64,000 bases of DNA from Flavobacterium tibetense (GTDB lineage: Bacteria; Bacteroidota; Bacteroidia; Flavobacteriales; Flavobacteriaceae). Position 1 is the stretch's first letter. Every line of letters begins with the position of its first letter. This document shows positions 36,801-45,012 of the stretch, one piece after another. The DNA lies in contig NZ_QLST01000002.1 in assembly GCF_003293845.1 (NCBI RefSeq), forward strand, positions 62,001-126,000, given 5' to 3'. The position numbers were made by a program, and so were the translations under genes. The notes under the pieces are model-generated. The model worked only from the letters and a program-made list of their open reading frames with translations. It had not been told where the DNA came from and did no database searches.

Positions 36801-37208
36801 TTAAGCGTAGAAAATGTACTGAGAATATAATTTATAAAGCGGTGGCGCATTGGCTTCACAAAGGTTTTCAATGACTTGCTTTTTAATATTTCCAATGAAA
36901 TTCAAATTGAAATTCATAGAAACAGTAGTCATCATAACCGCAGGAAACGACTTGAATGAAGTAAAATCTTGAGAAAAAATTTCCTTATTTTTTTCCAATT
37001 CCACTACTTCATTGGAACAACATTTTCCGCAATTTTCAGTAGAAGAGCAACAAGAAATATCAATTGGATTTAATAGCTCAACCAGTTCATTTTTAATAGA
37101 AATGGATGCAACTTCATTATGACAATAATGCACGTTCAAAGCCAATCCTAAATTGGGCATTAGGATGAAAAACGCTAAAAATAGTGCTATAGTTTTTCTA
37201 ATTGACAT
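36801..37208 (-). CDS. HYC_CC_PP family protein
   Basis: 135 residues. A hydrophobic signal or anchor (about 6-24) leads into the family-defining motifs: HYC (NVHYCHNEVAS), CC (ISCCSSTENCGKCCSNE) and PP (NAPPLYKLYSQ). Six cysteines cluster in the middle. The family is named only for these motifs; the cysteines and histidines suggest metal binding in the periplasm. Placement directly upstream of a Cys-containing TonB receptor and an HMA protein supports a copper-type transport role, which is inference. Confidence 0.88.
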   Translation of the reverse strand: MSIRKTIALFLAFFILMPNLGLALNVHYCHNEVASISIKNELVELLNPIDISCCSSTENCGKCCSNEVVELEKNKEIFSQDFTSFKSFPAVMMTTVSMNFNLNFIGNIKKQVIENLCEANAPPLYKLYSQYIFYA

Positions 37209-37252
37209 GCAGCAAAGGTAATAAAGAATTTTTCAAAAATTGTTAAATCTAT

Positions 37253-38608
37253 CTAAATTTCAACTACTTGTCCTAAATACGGAACCATACATTCAAAGTT
37301 ATAGTGTTCTTTTATTTGGTGGCGCAACTCATCAGCAGCTTCATTTTCACCATGTACTAAGAATACTTTTTGTGGTGTATTTTCTAGTTCAGAGAGCCAA
37401 TTTAGCAAATCCTTTTGATCGCCGTGAGCCGATAATCCTTCTACTAAAATGACATTCGCTTCTACAGGATAATATTTGCCATACATTTTAATTTCTTTAG
37501 CGCCTTCCAATAATTTTCTTCCGCGAGTTCCTTCCGCTTGATAACCAACCAAAAGAACTGTGGTTTCGGGTTTACCAATATAGCGTTCCAAATAAGACAG
37601 CACTCTTCCTCCGGTTATCATTCCACTAGCGGCAATTACTACTTTGGGTCTTTCGTCATAAATAGCTGCAATGGTGTCTTTATAATCCGAAATTAGTGTA
37701 AACATTTGGCACATTTCCTGACATTCTTCGAGAGACAATTTATGCCATTTCCCGAATTCAAGAAACAATTGAATCACGTCAATTCCCATTGGTGTATCAA
37801 TAATAAAAGGCATTTTGGGTAATCGTTCTTCTTTTTGCAATTGCCATAATAAATACATTACGGTTTGTACGCGCTCTACGGCAAAACTTGGAATCACTAC
37901 ATTTCCACCTCTGTTAAAAGAATTGTTGATGATGGTTTCTATTTCAAGTAAAGTATTATTTGAAGGATGTAAACGATTGCCATACGTACTTTCTAAAAAA
38001 ACATAATCGGCTTGTTTGGGTTTTTTGGGAGGAAATAACAATACATCATCATCTTGACCAATGTCACCCGAAAACACTAAAGTTTTTCCTTCTGCAACTA
38101 GATTCACTGAACAAGCGCCTAAAATGTGAGAAGCATAAAAGAAATTGAAATACACTTCATCCGAAATTTTAACGTCTAAATTTGGTTCAATTACTCGCAA
38201 ATGAGGAAAAACCGCTTCAGCATCGGCAACTGTGTACAAAGCTGTGGCTTGATCGTGTTTTGAAAAATGCTCTTTATTCGCTCTTTCTGCTTCTTCCTCT
38301 TGGATTTTTGCACTATCGAGAAGAATAATTTTTATGATTTCCTTTGTTGGTTCAGTACAGAAAATTTTTCCTTTAAAACCATCACGAACTAAAACTGGCA
38401 ACCAACCACAATGATCTAAATGACCGTGTGTGATGATTACAAAGTCAATATTTTCAGGTAAATACGGAAGTGGTTCCCGATTCAATTCACGAAGAAATTT
38501 CAATCCTTGAAACATACCACAGTCTATTAAAACAGAAGTTGATGCTGTTTCTACTAAATATTTTGATCCTGTGACCGTTCCTGCTCCACCAAAAAAATGT
38601 ACTTTCAT
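37253..38608 (-). CDS. Beta-CASP metallo-beta-lactamase RNA-processing hydrolase
   Basis: 451 residues. The MBL motif THGHLDHCG (about 60-68), later metal ligands (HILGACSVNLV and GDIGQDDD) and the beta-CASP insert with FLESTYGNRLH are seen. The C-terminal RMMBL part is VEANVILVEGLSAHGDQKDLLNWL. These are the features of CPSF73/YSH1-like and archaeal-type nucleases that cut or trim RNA using two zinc ions. It lies 11 bases after the ATP-cone nuclease gene in the same direction, so the two are probably cotranscribed. Confidence 0.9.
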   Translation of the reverse strand: MKVHFFGGAGTVTGSKYLVETASTSVLIDCGMFQGLKFLRELNREPLPYLPENIDFVIITHGHLDHCGWLPVLVRDGFKGKIFCTEPTKEIIKIILLDSAKIQEEEAERANKEHFSKHDQATALYTVADAEAVFPHLRVIEPNLDVKISDEVYFNFFYASHILGACSVNLVAEGKTLVFSGDIGQDDDVLLFPPKKPKQADYVFLESTYGNRLHPSNNTLLEIETIINNSFNRGGNVVIPSFAVERVQTVMYLLWQLQKEERLPKMPFIIDTPMGIDVIQLFLEFGKWHKLSLEECQEMCQMFTLISDYKDTIAAIYDERPKVVIAASGMITGGRVLSYLERYIGKPETTVLLVGYQAEGTRGRKLLEGAKEIKMYGKYYPVEANVILVEGLSAHGDQKDLLNWLSELENTPQKVFLVHGENEAADELRHQIKEHYNFECMVPYLGQVVEI

Positions 38609-38619
38609 AATGAGAAATT

Positions 38620-39456
38620 TTATTCAATATTTTTATGCAATAATTGCTGGCATTCTGTTAATATGTTTTTCATTCGCGATTGACTTATTCGTAATTTTTT
38701 AAATTTCTTTGGATGATGGGTTAAATCATAAACCGTTAAAATATCTTGTAAAAGCAAAAGTTCTTTTTCTGCAATGGTTAACGTTGTTAAGCAAGTGATG
38801 GGGTACAATCGGAATTCCTGAGTCAAATTCTTTAAATTTTTTTCTTGTGGATAATCCCAACTCAATAAATGAATTCCCGAACATTCTGCAAATTTTATTG
38901 CTTCTGAAGTGAATTTATTATTAGTCACAATCCAACATTTACTCAATTGCTCATCCGTTTCAAAAAAACGATACTGATTCTGATTTACATCATTAAAACG
39001 AGAAAGTATATACATTGGAACTTTGACATCTGATTTAATTTCTTGTCCGCTATGAAACTTGCATTCAACCATGGCTAGGTGATTGTCTTTTTTAACTACA
39101 ATATCCAACTCATGAGAAACACAATTCCCATCTACAAAAACATTACTACGTGTTTGAAATCCTTGTAATTCAAATAAACGAGCGATAAACTTTTCGAAGT
39201 AAAATCCGGCTGGCCCTAAAGCAATCAAACCTGACTTTAAATTATATCTAGCTGCTATTGCTTTAGAACGTGATTTTAATTTTTGAAAGGCTAACCTAGC
39301 GATTTTTTTCGAAGTAATTCCTTCATGTAATTGTGGCGTGATTTCAAATAAAATCTGCTCAGCGATTCCTCTTTCGGAACCAGCATTCATTAAAGACTTG
39401 ATAAGTTTCTCTTTATCAAACTCAACAATTTCTCCTGAATATTTTTTGATTTTCAT
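38620..39456 (-). CDS. ATP-cone plus Mrr-like restriction-endonuclease-fold protein
   Basis: 278 residues. The N-terminal ATP-cone domain (about 1-85: IKKYSGEIVEFDKEKLIKSL) is the nucleotide-sensing module known from ribonucleotide reductases and NrdR. A PD-(D/E)xK nuclease core follows: Glu88, Asp118 (SHELDIVVKK) and E131-x-K133 (AMVECKFHSG), the pattern of Mrr/Holliday-resolvase-like nucleases. A helical C-terminal part (about 215-275) ends the protein. The fusion suggests a nuclease switched by ATP or dATP level; the target is unknown. It is the first gene of a pair with the beta-CASP hydrolase. Confidence 0.8.
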   Translation of the reverse strand: MKIKKYSGEIVEFDKEKLIKSLMNAGSERGIAEQILFEITPQLHEGITSKKIARLAFQKLKSRSKAIAARYNLKSGLIALGPAGFYFEKFIARLFELQGFQTRSNVFVDGNCVSHELDIVVKKDNHLAMVECKFHSGQEIKSDVKVPMYILSRFNDVNQNQYRFFETDEQLSKCWIVTNNKFTSEAIKFAECSGIHLLSWDYPQEKNLKNLTQEFRLYPITCLTTLTIAEKELLLLQDILTVYDLTHHPKKFKKLRISQSRMKNILTECQQLLHKNIE

Positions 39457-39487
39457 AGGCGTTTACTTCACCCATAAAGATACGAAA

Positions 39488-39928
39488 TTATTTTGATTTT
39501 CTTTGGTAATAAAAGGCAGGAATAAACAATACCAAAAATAAAGGCTGAATTAAAAAGCGACGAACATAAAACAAAACCAAATAATCAGAAGTCTCAAAAT
39601 ACAACATTCCAAAATACATTGCCGCAAGCACAACAAATAAAAACAGATAAAGCCAAGAAACAAAAACCACTAATTTTTTCTCTTTAAAAATTTGATAGAT
39701 TAAAAGGATTGAAAAAATAGTATTCAAAAAATAGCGTAAAAATGTATTCAAAAACAACTTGAAGCCTTCATAATCGGGTAATGATTTTCCTTGAAATTCG
39801 GTTTTAAAAAAAGGCAAAAAAGGATCATAGAACAATTTTTGCTCAAAAGCTCTCACAGCTACCAAAGCTAGAAGTGTTCCAATAGCGATTAAAACACGGA
39901 ATTTATTTTTAATTAGCTTTTTTATCAT
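39488..39928 (-). CDS. Exosortase F system-associated membrane protein
   Basis: 146 residues with four hydrophobic helices (about 13-28, 62-82, 88-110, 122-142). Its composition and its position directly after xrtF match the family of exosortase F-associated proteins found in Flavobacteriaceae. The start overlaps the xrtF end by 20 bases, so translation is probably coupled. Its job in exosortase sorting is not known. Confidence 0.85.
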   Translation of the reverse strand: MIKKLIKNKFRVLIAIGTLLALVAVRAFEQKLFYDPFLPFFKTEFQGKSLPDYEGFKLFLNTFLRYFLNTIFSILLIYQIFKEKKLVVFVSWLYLFLFVVLAAMYFGMLYFETSDYLVLFYVRRFLIQPLFLVLFIPAFYYQRKSK

Positions 39929-40478
39929 AACCTGAAAATTGGGTTACCCAAACAATCCAAAGCAAGAAAACTATTCCGTAAATAAATAGAGGAAAAATAG
40001 TTCCGTGCAGCAATTCTTCATAAGCTGGATAATAGTATAACGCATAACTCAATAAAGCAATTCTAACAATGTTTAATAAATAAATCAGAAATAAACCAAT
40101 CAGAATAAATAGGAAAGTTTTCAAAAAGCGATTAGAAAAAGCAAAAATAAATGCCGCAAACAAAATCATCACACTAATGGCATTACAACCTTCTACAATT
40201 CTTGAAACGTATTTTTCTTTGTAAAATATTTTTATGGATGGTTCCGTTGGATGCGGTTGAATAGCAGCATCATGACCAAAGAAAACAAGCAAATCTTTAG
40301 TTTGATTAGCAACCAATTTCGAAATCCCGTCTACCTCATTCATTGAAGGATTATATGTATTCAAATAGCTTTTGTAAATGAAAGTAAAAACTACATAGAA
40401 CAACAAAAACTTAAGTAGAAAAGTAAAAAAAGGTTTATATTGGAAAAAAAGAGTTTTCAATTGTGATTTTTTTAACAA
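39909..40478 (-). CDS. xrtF: Exosortase family protein XrtF
   Basis: 189 residues with several transmembrane helices. The catalytic triad of exosortases is visible: Cys98 (RIVEGCNAISV), Arg139 (LLNIVRIALL) and His158 (EELLHGTIFP). Exosortases process and anchor envelope proteins that carry a C-terminal sorting signal, as sortases do in Gram-positives. The start is uncertain: the TTG at 40476-40478 coincides with a TATTTTTG -7-like box, and a TTG six codons on (40458-40460) is another option. No sorting-target gene is seen in the window. Confidence 0.88.
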   Translation of the reverse strand: MLKKSQLKTLFFQYKPFFTFLLKFLLFYVVFTFIYKSYLNTYNPSMNEVDGISKLVANQTKDLLVFFGHDAAIQPHPTEPSIKIFYKEKYVSRIVEGCNAISVMILFAAFIFAFSNRFLKTFLFILIGLFLIYLLNIVRIALLSYALYYYPAYEELLHGTIFPLFIYGIVFLLWIVWVTQFSGYDKKAN

Positions 40479-40531
40479 AAATATATATTTTTTGATACTT
40501 TAGATTAAATACTTTTGTAAAAAAAATAAAG

Positions 40532-40987
40532 ATGAGTTTTGAAGGCCTACAAACACAAGTTTTAGCTATTGTAAATAAAACGAATGTTACACGAGATGAA
40601 AAATTAAAAGAAATTTGCCAATTATTAAGTGATTCAGTTCCCTATTACGATTGGGTTGGCTATTATTTTGCTAATCACGAGACCAAAACTTTGCATTTAG
40701 GTCCTTATGTAGGGGCAGAAACGGATCATACCGTAATTCCATTTGGAAAAGGAATTTGTGGCCAAGTGGCAATGTCTAACCAAAATTTTGTAGTTCCTGA
40801 TGTAAAAGCACAAGACAACTATATTGCTTGTAGTTTTACTGTAAAATCAGAAATTGTAGTTCCGTTATTTGTAAATGGTGTAAACATTGGTCAAATTGAT
40901 ATTGATTCCCATGTATTAGATCCATTCACAGAAGTTGATGAGCGCTTTTTAGAATTTGTGAATCAAGAAGTGGCGAAATTGTTTTAG
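40532..40987 (+). CDS. GAF-domain protein, probable free methionine-(R)-sulfoxide reductase
   Basis: 151 residues, a single GAF domain. The segments GKGICGQVAMSNQNFVVPDV and DNYIACSFTVKSEIVVPLF match the fRMsr family: the GICG and IAC cysteines align with the active-site and resolving cysteines of YebR-type enzymes. These reduce free Met-(R)-sulfoxide with thioredoxin. The usual IACD aspartate is replaced by Ser here, so the activity is probable, not certain. The gene stands alone on the plus strand. Confidence 0.8.
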   Translation: MSFEGLQTQVLAIVNKTNVTRDEKLKEICQLLSDSVPYYDWVGYYFANHETKTLHLGPYVGAETDHTVIPFGKGICGQVAMSNQNFVVPDVKAQDNYIACSFTVKSEIVVPLFVNGVNIGQIDIDSHVLDPFTEVDERFLEFVNQEVAKLF

Positions 40988-41021
40988 AGATTTGATGTTC
41001 GGATATTCTGATTTTCGGATG

Positions 41022-41049
41022 TTGGAATTTGGGATTTGGAATTTGGAGT
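41022..41049. repeat. Period-7 array before rpsO
   Basis: Four 7-mers in a row of the type TTGGAAT and TTGGGAT. The surrounding 40990-41130 region also holds two exact segments shared with 743-820. No ORF is present. Confidence 0.7.
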
Positions 41050-41112
41050 TTCTTAATTGGAATTTAATTTTAATTTGATTTTTGAACTTGCTCTTGAATT
41101 TGAAATATTAAA

Positions 41113-41142
41113 TTGGAATTTTAAAAAATAATCCTATCTTTG
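41113..41142 (+). promoter_or_regulatory. Promoter of rpsO
   Basis: TTG (41113-41115) is followed after 19 bases by TATCTTTG (41135-41142), an ideal Bacteroidota promoter, leaving a leader of about 50 bases before the ATG. Confidence 0.75.
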
Positions 41143-41198
41143 CACACGAATTAGGACAAGCTTAATTCGCGCATAATAATTATTTAAACAATATTAGC

Positions 41199-41468
41199 AT
41201 GTACTTAACTAAAGAAGTTAAAGCAGAAATCTTCGCTAAACACGGAGGAAAAGCAGAAAACACAGGATCTGCTGAAGGACAAATTGCATTGTTCACACAC
41301 AGAATTACACACTTAACTGAGCACTTGAAAAAGAATCGTCACGATTACAACACAGAGCGTTCATTAGTACTTTTAGTAGGAAAGAGAAGAAGTCTTCTTG
41401 ACTATTTGAAGAAAAAAGATATCAACAGATATCGTGAGATTATTAAAGAATTAGGAATTAGAAAATAA
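41199..41468 (+). CDS. rpsO: 30S ribosomal protein S15
   Basis: 89 residues, the standard length. MYLTKEVKAEIFAKHGGKAENTGSAEGQIALFTHRI and LLVGKRRSLLDYLKKKDINRYREIIKELGIRK are the family signature. S15 binds the 16S central domain early in 30S assembly. It precedes pnp as in most bacteria, but a strong terminator separates the two genes here. Confidence 0.99.
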   Translation: MYLTKEVKAEIFAKHGGKAENTGSAEGQIALFTHRITHLTEHLKKNRHDYNTERSLVLLVGKRRSLLDYLKKKDINRYREIIKELGIRK

Positions 41469-41475
41469 TCAACTA

Positions 41476-41498
41476 AAGGGGCTTTGTGCCCCTTTTTG
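41476..41498 (+). terminator. Terminator after rpsO
   Basis: AAGGGGC and GCCCCTT form a 7-base stem with a 5-base loop, followed by a T-run; the stem is GC-rich for this genome. Confidence 0.9.
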
Positions 41499-41601
41499 TT
41501 TTATATATTTTGACAGAAAAAGTTTGGTTTTTCATTGGGTTACAAGCAACTACACAACAACAACACAACGACCCTTTGTTTAATTTAGAATTAAAAAATT
41601 T

Positions 41602-43770
41602 ATGATTCCAAAAGTATTCCAAGAAGTTATCGATTTAGGTGACGGAAGAAGCATCACAATCGAAACTGGAAAATTAGCCAAACAAGCAGATGGATCTGTT
41701 GTTGTTCGTATGGGCGATGCCATGTTATTAGCAACAGCAGTTTCTGCAAGAACATCAAATCCTGGTGTTGATTTTCTACCTTTAACAGTAGATTATCGCG
41801 AAAAATTTGCAGCAGCAGGTCGTTTTCCTGGAGGTTTCTTCAAAAGAGAAGCACGTCCAAGCGACAGCGAAGTATTAACCATGCGATTAGTTGACCGTGT
41901 ATTGCGTCCGCTTTTCCCAGACGATTACCATGCTGAAACACAAGTAATGATTCAATTAATGAGTCATGACGAAAACGTAATGCCAGATGCATTAGCTGGT
42001 TTAGCTACATCAGCTGCGTTAGCTGTTTCAGACATTCCTTTTTATAACTTAATTTCTGAAGTTCGTGTTGCACGTATCGATGGAAAATTTGTTATCAATC
42101 CAAGTAGAGAAGAATTAGCAAAATCAGACATTGATATGATGATTGGAGCTTCTATGGATTCTGTAGCTATGGTTGAAGGAGAAATGAAAGAAATTTCAGA
42201 AGCTGAAATGGTAGAAGCTATCAAATTTGCTCACGAAGCTATCAAAGTTCAAATTCAAGCGCAATTGCGTTTACAAGAAGCTTTTGGTAAAAAAGAAATT
42301 CGTACTTACGAAGGTGAAATTGAAGATGAAGCAGTTTATGCAAAAGTAAAAGCCTTTGCTTACGATAAAATCTATGCAATTGCTAAAGTTGGTTCTGCAA
42401 AACACGAAAGAAGTGCAGCATTTGCTGAAGTTAAAGAAGAAGTTAAAGCTTTATTTACTGAAGAAGAATACGCTGAAAATTCAGATTTATCTGGATTAGT
42501 TTCTAAATATTTTTACAAAACAAACAAAGAAGCTGTTCGTAATGTAATTTTAGAATTAGGCATTCGTTTAGACGGAAGAAAAACAACAGAAATCAGACCA
42601 ATTTGGTGTGAAATTGATTATTTGCCTTCTGTTCATGGTTCTGCTTTATTTACTCGTGGAGAAACACAAGCTTTAGCTACAGTAACTTTAGGAACTTCAA
42701 GAGAAGCTAACCAAATTGACTCTCCATCAGAACAAGGTGAAGAGAAATTCTACTTACACTATAACTTCCCTCCTTTTTCAACTGGTGAAGCAAAACCGCT
42801 AAGAGGAACTTCAAGAAGAGAAGTTGGTCACGGAAATTTAGCACAACGTGCTTTAAAAAATATGATTCCAGAAGAATGTCCCTATACCATTCGTATTGTT
42901 TCTGAAGTATTAGAATCAAATGGTTCTTCTTCAATGGCAACCGTTTGTGCTGGAACAATGGCATTAATGGATGCTGGAGTTCAAATGGTAAAACCAGTTT
43001 CTGGTATTGCTATGGGATTAATTACAGACGGTCAAAAATTTGCTGTATTGTCTGATATTTTAGGTGATGAAGATCATTTAGGAGATATGGACTTTAAAGT
43101 AACAGGAACTGCTGACGGTATTACAGCTTGTCAAATGGACATCAAGATTGATGGTTTACGTTATGATATTATGGAGCAAGCTTTAAACCAAGCTCGTGAC
43201 GGTCGTTTGCATATTTTAGGAAAACTAACTGAAACGATTGCAACGCCAAGAGCAGATGTTAAAAAACATGCGCCAAAAATCATTACAAGAACAATTCCTG
43301 GAGCATTCATTGGAGCTTTAATTGGTCCTGGTGGAAAAGTAATTCAAGAATTACAAAAAGCTACTGGAACAACTATTGTAATCAACGAAGTAGACGAACA
43401 AGGTGTTGTTGAAATTTTAGGAACAAACCCAGATGGAATTGCAGCTGTTTTAGCTAAAATTGACTCTTTAATGTTCAAACCTCAAATGGGTGAGTCTTAC
43501 GAAGTAAAAGTAATCAAAATGTTAGATTTTGGAGCTGTTGTTGAATACACACAAGCGCCAGGAAATGAAGTTTTATTACACGTTTCAGAATTAGCTTGGG
43601 AAAGAACTGAAAACGTAGCTGACGTAGTTAAGATGGGAGATGTATTTATGGTAAAACATTTAGGTGTTGATCCTAAAACACGTAAAGAAAAAGTGTCTAA
43701 AAAAGCACTTATACCAAGACCTCCTAGAGAAGAGAAAAAAATCGAGAAAAACGATAAGCCACAAGGTTAA
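41602..43770 (+). CDS. pnp: Polynucleotide phosphorylase
   Basis: 722 residues. Two RNase PH-like domains (about 1-220 and 320-545, with [14 protein letters not shown] in the second), a helical linker, a KH domain ([21 protein letters not shown]) and an S1 domain ([20 protein letters not shown]) occur in the usual order. The enzyme degrades RNA 3'-5' with phosphate in the cytoplasm. It follows rpsO and precedes rpoD, each behind its own terminator. Confidence 0.98.
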   Translation: MIPKVFQEVIDLGDGRSITIETGKLAKQADGSVVVRMGDAMLLATAVSARTSNPGVDFLPLTVDYREKFAAAGRFPGGFFKREARPSDSEVLTMRLVDRVLRPLFPDDYHAETQVMIQLMSHDENVMPDALAGLATSAALAVSDIPFYNLISEVRVARIDGKFVINPSREELAKSDIDMMIGASMDSVAMVEGEMKEISEAEMVEAIKFAHEAIKVQIQAQLRLQEAFGKKEIRTYEGEIEDEAVYAKVKAFAYDKIYAIAKVGSAKHERSAAFAEVKEEVKALFTEEEYAENSDLSGLVSKYFYKTNKEAVRNVILELGIRLDGRKTTEIRPIWCEIDYLPSVHGSALFTRGETQALATVTLGTSREANQIDSPSEQGEEKFYLHYNFPPFSTGEAKPLRGTSRREVGHGNLAQRALKNMIPEECPYTIRIVSEVLESNGSSSMATVCAGTMALMDAGVQMVKPVSGIAMGLITDGQKFAVLSDILGDEDHLGDMDFKVTGTADGITACQMDIKIDGLRYDIMEQALNQARDGRLHILGKLTETIATPRADVKKHAPKIITRTIPGAFIGALIGPGGKVIQELQKATGTTIVINEVDEQGVVEILGTNPDGIAAVLAKIDSLMFKPQMGESYEVKVIKMLDFGAVVEYTQAPGNEVLLHVSELAWERTENVADVVKMGDVFMVKHLGVDPKTRKEKVSKKALIPRPPREEKKIEKNDKPQG

Positions 43771-43791
43771 TTTGTAATAGAATTAATTCAC

Positions 43792-43828
43792 AAAAAACCC
43801 CATTTCATTCATTTGATTTGGGGTTTTT
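43792..43828 (+). terminator. Terminator after pnp
   Basis: AAAACCCCA and TTGGGGTTTT form the stem, followed by a T-rich end. Confidence 0.8.
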
Positions 43829-43910
43829 GAGTTTTATAAAAATATTTTTTAAACTTTTGTAACTTTTTCAAAAGCCCATACGTATAACTATCAGAAACTT
43901 TTAAAAGAGT

Positions 43911-43916
43911 AAGGAG
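43911..43916 (+). promoter_or_regulatory. Shine-Dalgarno-like site of rpoD
   Basis: AAGGAG lies 10 bases before the rpoD ATG. Such a site is uncommon in Bacteroidota, where most genes lack one. Confidence 0.5.
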
Positions 43917-43926
43917 AAAAAAATCA

Positions 43927-44790
43927 ATGAGACAGCTTAAAATTACCAAGCAGGTAACCAATCGTGAAACTGCTTCCTTAGACAAATACCTACAAGAAAT
44001 TGGAAAAGTTGATCTAATTACTGCTGATGAAGAAGTAGAGTTAGCACAACGAATCAAAGCTGGTGACCAACGTGCTTTAGAAAAACTAACAAAAGCTAAC
44101 TTACGTTTCGTAGTATCTGTAGCTAAACAATACCAAAACCAAGGATTAACATTACCGGATTTAATTAACGAAGGAAACTTAGGTTTAATTAAAGCGGCTC
44201 AACGTTTTGATGAAACTCGTGGTTTTAAATTCATTTCGTATGCCGTTTGGTGGATTCGTCAATCGATTTTACAAGCTTTGGCTGAACAATCTCGTATTGT
44301 ACGTTTACCATTGAACAAAATTGGTTCTATCAACAAAATCAACAAAATGTATGCGTTATTAGAGCAATCTAGCGAGCGCGCACCTTCTGCTGAAGAAATT
44401 GCAAAAGAACTAGACATGACTGTGAATGATGTAAAAGAGTCAATGAAAAACTCTGGTCGTCATTTATCAATGGATGCACCACTTGTTGAAGGTGAAGATT
44501 CTAACTTATACGACGTTTTACGTTCAGGGGAATCTCCAAATCCAGATAGAGAATTGATTCACGAATCATTGCAAACGGAAATTGAAAGAGCCCTAGAAAC
44601 GCTAACTCCTAGAGAAGCTGATGTGGTTCGTTTGTATTTTGGTTTAGGTGACCAACATCCAATGACTTTGGAAGAAATTGGAGAAACTTTCGATTTAACT
44701 CGTGAGCGTGTGCGTCAGATTAAAGAAAAAGCTATTCGTAGATTGAAACATACTTCTAGAAGTAAGATTTTAAAAACATATTTGGGATAA
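43927..44790 (+). CDS. rpoD: Primary RNA polymerase sigma factor (short Bacteroidota form)
   Basis: 287 residues. Region 1.1 is absent, as in all Bacteroidota primary sigmas. Region 1.2 starts at [17 protein letters not shown], region 2 has [37 protein letters not shown], and region 4 ends with the [32 protein letters not shown]. It recognises the TTTG / TAnnTTTG promoters seen across this window. It is transcribed alone, between terminators. Confidence 0.96.
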   Translation: MRQLKITKQVTNRETASLDKYLQEIGKVDLITADEEVELAQRIKAGDQRALEKLTKANLRFVVSVAKQYQNQGLTLPDLINEGNLGLIKAAQRFDETRGFKFISYAVWWIRQSILQALAEQSRIVRLPLNKIGSINKINKMYALLEQSSERAPSAEEIAKELDMTVNDVKESMKNSGRHLSMDAPLVEGEDSNLYDVLRSGESPNPDRELIHESLQTEIERALETLTPREADVVRLYFGLGDQHPMTLEEIGETFDLTRERVRQIKEKAIRRLKHTSRSKILKTYLG

Positions 44791-44839
44791 TTTCCAAAAC
44801 ATCATGAGTTTGTTAATTTGACGAACTTATTACATTACT

Positions 44840-44885
44840 AAAAAGCATAAAACCTCTGATATTATCATGGGTTTTATGCTTTTTT
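44840..44885 (+). terminator. Terminator after rpoD
   Basis: AAAAAGCATAAAACC pairs with GGTTTTATGCTTTTT around a 16-base loop and runs into T-rich DNA. Confidence 0.85.
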
Positions 44886-44886
44886 A

Positions 44887-44912
44887 TTAACATTTCATTA
44901 ATACTAATTATA
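44887..44912 (+). promoter_or_regulatory. 11-base-spaced TTAAC/TTAAT repeats upstream of the phytase operon
   Basis: TTAAC (44887-44891) and TTAAT (44898-44902) are 11 bases apart, with a weaker continuation downstream. Direct repeats with 11-base spacing are the layout of PhoB boxes. It lies about 110 bases before a receptor gene that heads an operon with a phosphatase and a phytase, so phosphate control is a reasonable guess, not shown. Confidence 0.35.
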
Positions 44913-45012
44913 ATTCAATAACATAAAATACAAAATTTAATAATTTACAGCTAACAGGTAAAAAAAGTTAATCACTTAATATTGCGGTGTAAAAAACTAA
45001 ATCCAAAAGTAA

